Below, piece by piece: positions 47,201 through 48,926 of a stretch of 48,926 bases of DNA. The notes beneath the pieces were generated by a model that was given only the letters and a program-made list of their open reading frames with translations, had not been told where the DNA came from and searched no databases. The stretch comes from Phoronis australis (lineage: Eukaryota; Phoronida; Phoronidae): positions 1-48,926 of the forward strand of contig NMRA01000260.1 in the NCBI GenBank assembly GCA_002633005.1, in the 5' to 3' direction. The position numbers and the translations under genes were made by a program. Position 1 is the stretch's first letter. Every line of letters begins with the position of its first letter.

Positions 47201-48171
47201 TATCCGGGACACTCCCCAACTCTGAACTGAACAGTAATGTCACCAGCTGGCAGGCCCTCGCATATTCCGTCTACTGCAAAGAGATATTTTATATACATCA
47301 GTATAGAGTCCACAATAAAATGACATCAAATCAGGATAATACAGCTTATTCCCTCAGTCGCCATATTAAATGTGAGCTCTTTTCAGGTTTTAGAAACAAT
47401 GCATTCTGCGCTTATATCACAATGCAAAGAGTGCTTCTCGCGTGCCTCGTTATATTCATATCTCAAATGAATTGTTTATTTTAAACCTTTTGTCCGATTG
47501 ACTGAGGGTTTGTTTAAAAGGTAGATGTGCTTTGAGATTCTGCGTAGATGGAGAAATCCAGTTATTAATTTATTATGTGATAACCACTATTTAGACAAGT
47601 GAAAGCTGCTGTTAATTAAATAATCAACTACGAATGAGAATCTACGCTAGCGCCCTCTTTACTTCAATCGATCAACCAGAACAATCAAAAATCTTATCTA
47701 CTATCCAAGTTGTAGGACTTGACACCTAAAACGAGGCTCACTACTTCTGAGAGCTCTCATGGAAAGCAGTAAGAACTGATGGGAGTACTCTCATTGTAAA
47801 TGTTACAATAATGAAATAAATAAGTAAATATATCATAAATTAAAATGACGACTGTGTGAATAAGGTCTATACTATTCTATTTTGTGTTTTCAAGTCACCA
47901 AAAGCGGCACGAAGGTGCTTAGAATCCTTTAAGAACAACACGATCAGCCAGTAAAGTAAGTTCCATGTTACTAACCACGCGAGGGCCTATAAAAGTTTAC
48001 TGAAGTAGCTCTGTACCACACAATTTCAATGGGTCCCGGATTCTGGCATTCTTGACCATTGAAGTGATAGTACCATCGTGTACAGCCAACTTCTTTATAG
48101 GACGCCCTGAGTGTGCCTCGAAATTGCACCCTTAAACCCGTGTAAGAGTATTGCTTCTTGTAGGTGACTTC
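26059..48171 (-). CDS. Multidomain CTHRC1-like / fibronectin type II protein, partial at the 5' end
   Basis: Nine non-redundant exons on the minus strand join in phase and encode, in protein order, the core of a CTHRC1 C-terminal domain (47976-48171, 47115-47273), an FN2 module (41864-42031, also 33930-34097), a second CTHRC1 domain (40407-40489, also 32473-32555; then 30366-30567 and 28955-29116) and a third (27953-28059, 26871-27099, 26059-26201) ending in TGA. Each CTHRC1 domain uses the same exon plan, with phases 1-0, 0-1 and 1-1 (1-stop in the last). From family knowledge, vertebrate CTHRC1 is a secreted glycoprotein that modulates Wnt/PCP signalling and matrix deposition, with a short collagen repeat before one such domain; FN2 modules bind collagen and gelatin. 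An extracellular matrix role is therefore inferred. No collagen repeat is seen; the N-terminus and signal peptide lie beyond the right edge. Confidence 0.85.
26871..27099 (-). CDS. CTHRC1 domain 3, first core exon
   Basis: Acceptor CTGTTTTCAG and donor GTCT|GTAAGT, phases 0-1. It reads NVNYVKQSSLSYLRVYYQGA, LRQAQSSQ, GAGCSKWYFTFNGDKC, PGTIAGVVYQ and DNHHRVSV. This is the closest match in the window to vertebrate CTHRC1 (LRVLYQG, C.RWYFTFNGAEC). Confidence 0.9.
27100..27952 (-). other. Intron within the CTHRC1/FN2 gene
   Basis: AT-rich, with no exon or repeat recognised. Confidence 0.6.
27953..28059 (-). CDS. CTHRC1 domain 3, leading exon
   Basis: Acceptor TTTCTGTTGTAG and donor GTC|GTAAGT, phases 1-0. 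The two bases TT complete a Val codon; it then reads MSSNGVVHRLPEHNIHQWWW, WAKNDPDDVGHISFV. The W.K.D..D.G.I spacing resembles W.REDG.D.G.I in CTHRC1. The ATG inside the exon is probably internal, because the acceptor and phase fit so well. The four consecutive Trp are unusual. Confidence 0.75.
28271..28711. repeat. 20-bp satellite, about 22 units, with palindromic ACACCGGTGT core
   Basis: The unit is ATTGTTACACCGGTGTGTAT. Exact copies dominate; variants carry CCGCTG or CTGCTG in place of CCGGTG, with more decay at the right end. No unit contains a stop in any plus frame and 20 is not a multiple of 3, so all three plus frames stay open (98-144 codons) and encode the same 20-residue repeat. 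It lies in the intron between 28955-29116 and 27953-28059. Confidence 0.95.
28955..29116 (-). CDS. CTHRC1 domain 2, second core exon
   Basis: Acceptor GGTTACAG and donor GCTG|GTAAAA, phases 1-1. It reads VSGICDNIGSGAISITVHVS, TEPRTGTAPNAYTGWKSRSR, then MIVEEIRYDLDISA. It matches VEGLCEGIGAG...V..GTC....STGWNS.SRIIIEEL, but the GTC cysteine is replaced (HVSTEPRT). Confidence 0.88.
29117..30365 (-). other. Intron within CTHRC1 domain 2
   Basis: No exon seen. Two short imperfect direct repeats occur at about 29805-29885 (ATATCACCTTTGCTTTAAAG and a related ATATGACCTTTGCCTTAAAG). CATCACAGACCACGTGACA is repeated loosely at about 30275 and 30335. Confidence 0.5.
30366..30567 (-). CDS. CTHRC1 domain 2, first core exon
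   Basis: Acceptor GGTTGTAG and donor GCCG|GTATGT, phases 0-1. It reads TFNYYKRDPSTSIHVIFIAN, TRLAGHGSIRYKIKFNGNDC, then SPGAIDGLLAHLND. It is homologous to LRV.YQG / C.RWYFTFNG.EC / P.PIE. Oddity: the Cys before RWYF in the sister domains is absent (GHGSIRYKIKFNG). Confidence 0.82.
30800..31345. repeat. Older internal repeat, unit 1 (with 31475-31940)
   Basis: Shares in order CAGCTTGTC(C/T)GGAACCTGC, TTTGGTGTA(T/C)CCACTTGG, CTCAATTACAC(A/C)TTGGG and TTGTAATTAAGGTACCC with 31475-31940, but is diverged. The same pair recurs in copy B at +7,934. The motif ACTTGGTA / ATTTGGTA recurs many times inside each unit. Confidence 0.75.
31475..31940. repeat. Older internal repeat, unit 2 (with 30800-31345)
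   Basis: See unit 1. The offset varies from about 575 to 690 bp because of indels. It lies within the intron of the CTHRC1/FN2 gene, between the domain 2 leading exon and the first core exon. Confidence 0.75.
32473..32555 (-). CDS. CTHRC1 domain 2, leading exon (copy A)
   Basis: 83 nt. The two bases GT complete a Gly codon with the G left by the FN2 exon; it then reads TCPGLSRFNIRQYSWTGVKG and EDNALLY before GTAAGG. I found it by searching for the exon that phase bookkeeping required between the FN2 exon (ends in phase 1) and 30366-30567 (begins in phase 0). The match to NIHQ..W in the third domain supports it. Confidence 0.75.
32556..33929 (-). other. Intron between FN2 and domain 2 leading exon
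   Basis: AT-rich, with no exon seen. The plus-strand ORFs here (for example 33142-33456) have no domain. The equivalent interval in copy B is 40490-41863. Confidence 0.5.
33930..34097 (-). CDS. Fibronectin type II module exon (copy A)
   Basis: Same 168-nt exon as copy B, with no base difference seen. It reads GGDPCVLPF, SYSSCTDD, QLWCATT and WGQCPG. It lies 7,934 bp from copy B. Confidence 0.93.
34727..35620 (+). repeat. Dispersed repeat family, copy 2
   Basis: Homologous to 13787-14522, with an extra segment around 34870-34970 and around 35215-35290. It lies inside duplicate A. Confidence 0.8.
35865..35940. repeat. Imperfect TG-rich microsatellite
   Basis: A run of TGTGTGC, GTGCGTGT and CATGTGTG words, with its counterpart in copy B at about 43793-43865. 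Confidence 0.8.
37542..38096. other. Assembly gap (555 N)
   Basis: An unsequenced run of N between duplicate A and the sequence to the left of duplicate B. Its length may be an estimate. Confidence 0.99.
38139..38229 (-). CDS. Weak candidate exon left of the hairpin element
   Basis: The minus strand keeps an open frame RLPLVTEYNSQVKDPDDTIP, then AFKLEIGDLQ, before GTAAGA. The acceptor (GCTAAAG) lacks a good pyrimidine tract. KDPDD faintly recalls the NDPDD of the domain 3 leading exon. There is no counterpart to the left of copy A. Confidence 0.2.
38517..38680. mobile_element. Hairpin MITE (about 164 bp near-perfect palindrome)
   Basis: The left arm ATAGATTATTACATG, GTTATCCCCC, TTATCTAGAGCCCTCG, TGGATTTTG, GAATTATC is mirrored by the right arm GATAATTC, CAAAATCCA, CGGGCTCTAGATAA, GGGGGATAATGAC, CATGTAACAATCTAT around GGGGCTGACGCCCC at about 38592-38605. 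It has no ORF. Such foldback MITEs are mobilised in trans by DNA transposases. A clear target-site duplication was not resolved. Confidence 0.85.
40407..40489 (-). CDS. CTHRC1 domain 2, leading exon (copy B)
   Basis: Acceptor ATTCTTTTAG and donor TAT|GTAAGG, phases 1-0. It reads TCPGLSRFNIRQYSWTGVKG, then EDNALLY. It aligns with the domain 3 leading exon (NIHQWWWW..ND.DD) and, more loosely, with the W.REDG.D.G.I block of CTHRC1. Identical to 32473-32555. Confidence 0.72.
41864..42031 (-). CDS. Fibronectin type II module exon (copy B)
   Basis: A symmetric 1-1 exon of 168 nt with acceptor TTATTCAG and donor CCAG|GTATAA. It reads DTNLWTYGGNAGGDPCVLPF, VYNGKSYSSCTDDSHN and QLWCATTASYDADGMWGQCP. 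All four FN2 cysteines and the aromatic residues (PF, Y, LWC, W) are present. FN2 modules are typically carried by single 1-1 exons, as here. Identical to copy A at 33930-34097. Confidence 0.93.
42032..45496. other. Intron of the minus-strand gene (copy B side)
   Basis: Besides the dispersed repeat I see no phase 1-1 minus-strand exon. Plus ORF 44486-44686 and its copy-A counterpart 36555-36755 differ at two amino-acid positions near the start and have no domain. They are probably chance ORFs. Confidence 0.45.
42652..43555 (+). repeat. Dispersed repeat family, copy 3
   Basis: The copy-B counterpart of 34727-35620. At several differences it agrees with the 13.8-kb copy (for example GCTTAAGTCAACAAGATATT), so copy A carries the derived base there. 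Confidence 0.8.
45497..45565 (+). CDS. Weak plus-strand terminal exon candidate
   Basis: A strong acceptor-like tract (TTTTCTCTTCCCACAG) is followed by HFHTPAVLHGTMYKSVAIKK, then YE and TAG. The same frame continues open past the stop for 37 codons (VTIRQCASGVSVYPDELYLT). This could be a remnant of a mobile-element ORF with an internal stop. The family is not recognised. Confidence 0.25.
   Translation, partial: HFHTPAVLHGTMYKSVAIKKYE
45566..47114. other. Intron sequence with a tRNA-like fragment
   Basis: Only short ORFs are seen. At 46698-46750 GGCTGCT, GCGGGTTCGAGTCCCG and GTGCCAGCC resemble a tRNA T-arm and acceptor, but the span is only about 53 nt, so a truncated tRNA or SINE end is more likely than a tRNA gene. 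Confidence 0.4.
46698..46750 (+). repeat. tRNA-derived fragment (B-box, T-arm, acceptor 3' half)
   Basis: GGTTCGAGTCC is a perfect RNA polymerase III B-box. CGGG and CCCG form the T stem, and GCCAGCC can pair partly with GGCTGCT. The D- and anticodon arms are missing. Confidence 0.4.
47115..47273 (-). CDS. CTHRC1 domain 1, second core exon
   Basis: Acceptor CTTTGCAG and donor CCG|GTAAGC (phases 1-1). It reads VDGICEGLPAGDITVQFRVG, then ECPGYTVTDSATGWGSGAG and ISLTIEEND. It corresponds to CTHRC1's VEGLCEG, V.VGTC, STGWNS.SR and IIEEL. Both conserved Cys (GIC, GEC) are present. Its phase-1 exit matches the phase-1 entry of the FN2 exon. Confidence 0.88.
47535..47720 (-). repeat. Dispersed repeat family, partial copy 4 (inverted)
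   Basis: The minus strand carries AAGATTTTTGATTGTTCTGG, GATTGAAGTAAAGAGGGCGC, ATAATAAATTAATAACTGGA and GATAGTAGATAAG, matching the 3' half of the family. Confidence 0.65.
47976..48171 (-). CDS. CTHRC1 domain 1, first core exon
   Basis: After TTTACTTCCAG the frame reads EVTYKKQYSYTGLRVQFRGT, then KEVGCTRWYYHFNGQEC, NPGPIEIVWYR and FYRPSR, with donor CGTG|GTTAGT. It matches CTHRC1's LRVLYQG, C.RWYFTFNG.EC and P.PIE blocks. It enters at phase 0 and leaves at phase 1. The preceding W..(D)..-type exon was not found in 48172-48926. Confidence 0.85.
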
Positions 48172-48926
48172 CTGGAAGTAAACAAATGTACTTTAGTTGG
48201 ACGCACACGAGTCAATGGAAGACATCAATCACGATGAATTCCATTTCAATACGCAAAACTAAAAAGCTCCTTGTCACGTGAACATTGGTGATTCCACGGG
48301 AATCCACATCGGTGTCAAGGGATAGCGAACTAGTTAGAGTGAACAATTCCTTTTTTAAATTGCGCTCTGTGGGCATACGTCAACAAATCAAATAGGCACA
48401 CATATCTTTAAGATAGAGGGTGAATTACAAAAACGACGCTTGATAATAAATTCATGCATCCATTACGTGCATATTGAGGTCCGTCTGGATACTGCATTCA
48501 TTACGCAAATAATGCAGGACCGTTTGAAAGAGATTGCACGTGTTTAGGAAGTTAGCTCTTGTCCCTCGGATCTCAACTTCGTTGGTCACCCGATGCAGAC
48601 TTAGGTGAACAATGGCTGTAATAATTTGCATCATAATAGTATTTTAGGCCTAACTCGATGCCTTTTTAGACCGGGATCCCAGAGCTTTTTTGGGCATGAA
48701 AAGGTAACCAAATTTCTTTGGTGCCACAGTGCTCTATGGGTATCCTGATGCTTGGAAATGGCCGTCTGGCAGGTTCGCTCTGGTGGGTGTGGTCAGGGGA
48801 GCCAAGAGAATTACACTAAAAAATTGAGCTAGATCAACTTTTCTGGTAACCACTTAAAACTGCCTTCAATACCTGCTACGTCATCCATTGTATCAAAATT
48901 GGTCACTGCCAGACAATTTCAGTGGT
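48172..48926. other. Intron or upstream part of the CTHRC1/FN2 gene, no exon identified
   Basis: A phase-0-ending leading exon for domain 1 is expected to the right but none is convincing here. The 60-codon minus ORF at 48452-48634 has no domain. Confidence 0.4.

Noticed and set aside
1-48926. CRISPR array, bacterial operon or prophage
   Set aside because: The tandem repeats have no unique spacers, and all real genes are spliced eukaryotic genes.

Overview
This is a eukaryotic, intron-rich, AT-rich genomic window, most likely from a marine invertebrate. A hemichordate, an amphioxus or a similar animal fits, but I cannot fix the species from sequence alone. Support comes from metazoan extracellular domains (fibronectin type II, CTHRC1 C-terminal domain), an adhesion-type GPCR, phase-consistent GT-AG introns, frequent TACATGTA words and abundant decayed repeats. 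No bacterial-style genes are present. Most long ORFs are chance ORFs in introns or repeats.

Left part (about 1-11.5 kb, + strand): the 3' half of an adhesion (class B2) GPCR gene. Five exons (721-941, 3238-3307, 5818-5903, 9487-9649, 11045-11185) join with consistent phases and encode TM3 to the C-terminal tail. TM1, TM2 and the GAIN/GPS region are not seen and probably lie upstream. The introns hold a 58-bp minisatellite, a large triplet-based satellite and an inverted-repeat element.

Middle part (about 11.5-26 kb): gene-poor. It holds a decayed second copy of the GPCR TM5 exon with its flanking introns (13.56-15.84 kb), interrupted by a dispersed repeat. It also holds weak isolated exon candidates (16.2 kb excluded; 18.85 kb and 23.7 kb on +; 22.9 kb on -, the last with a signal-peptide-like start), a frameshifted pseudogene of a repeat-associated ORF family (20.3-21.9 kb), and the 3' end of a dead non-LTR retrotransposon (24.85-25.33 kb).

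Right part (26-48.2 kb, - strand): the main find, a multi-exon gene, probably for a secreted protein, reading from beyond the right edge to a stop at 26059. In protein order it encodes one CTHRC1-type C-terminal domain, a fibronectin type II module, then two more CTHRC1-type domains. Every intron phase agrees when the exons are joined. No collagen repeat is seen. The central 6.8 kb, carrying the FN2 exon and the following exon, appears twice (30749-37541 and 38683-45473) around a 555-bp assembly gap. The copies are identical by eye for about 3.65 kb and then differ by about 1-2 percent. Exon-phase arithmetic does not allow both exon pairs to be spliced in series, so the repeat is probably two haplotypes placed in tandem, or a very young duplication that requires exon skipping. 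A perfect-looking hairpin MITE ends 2 bp before the second copy.
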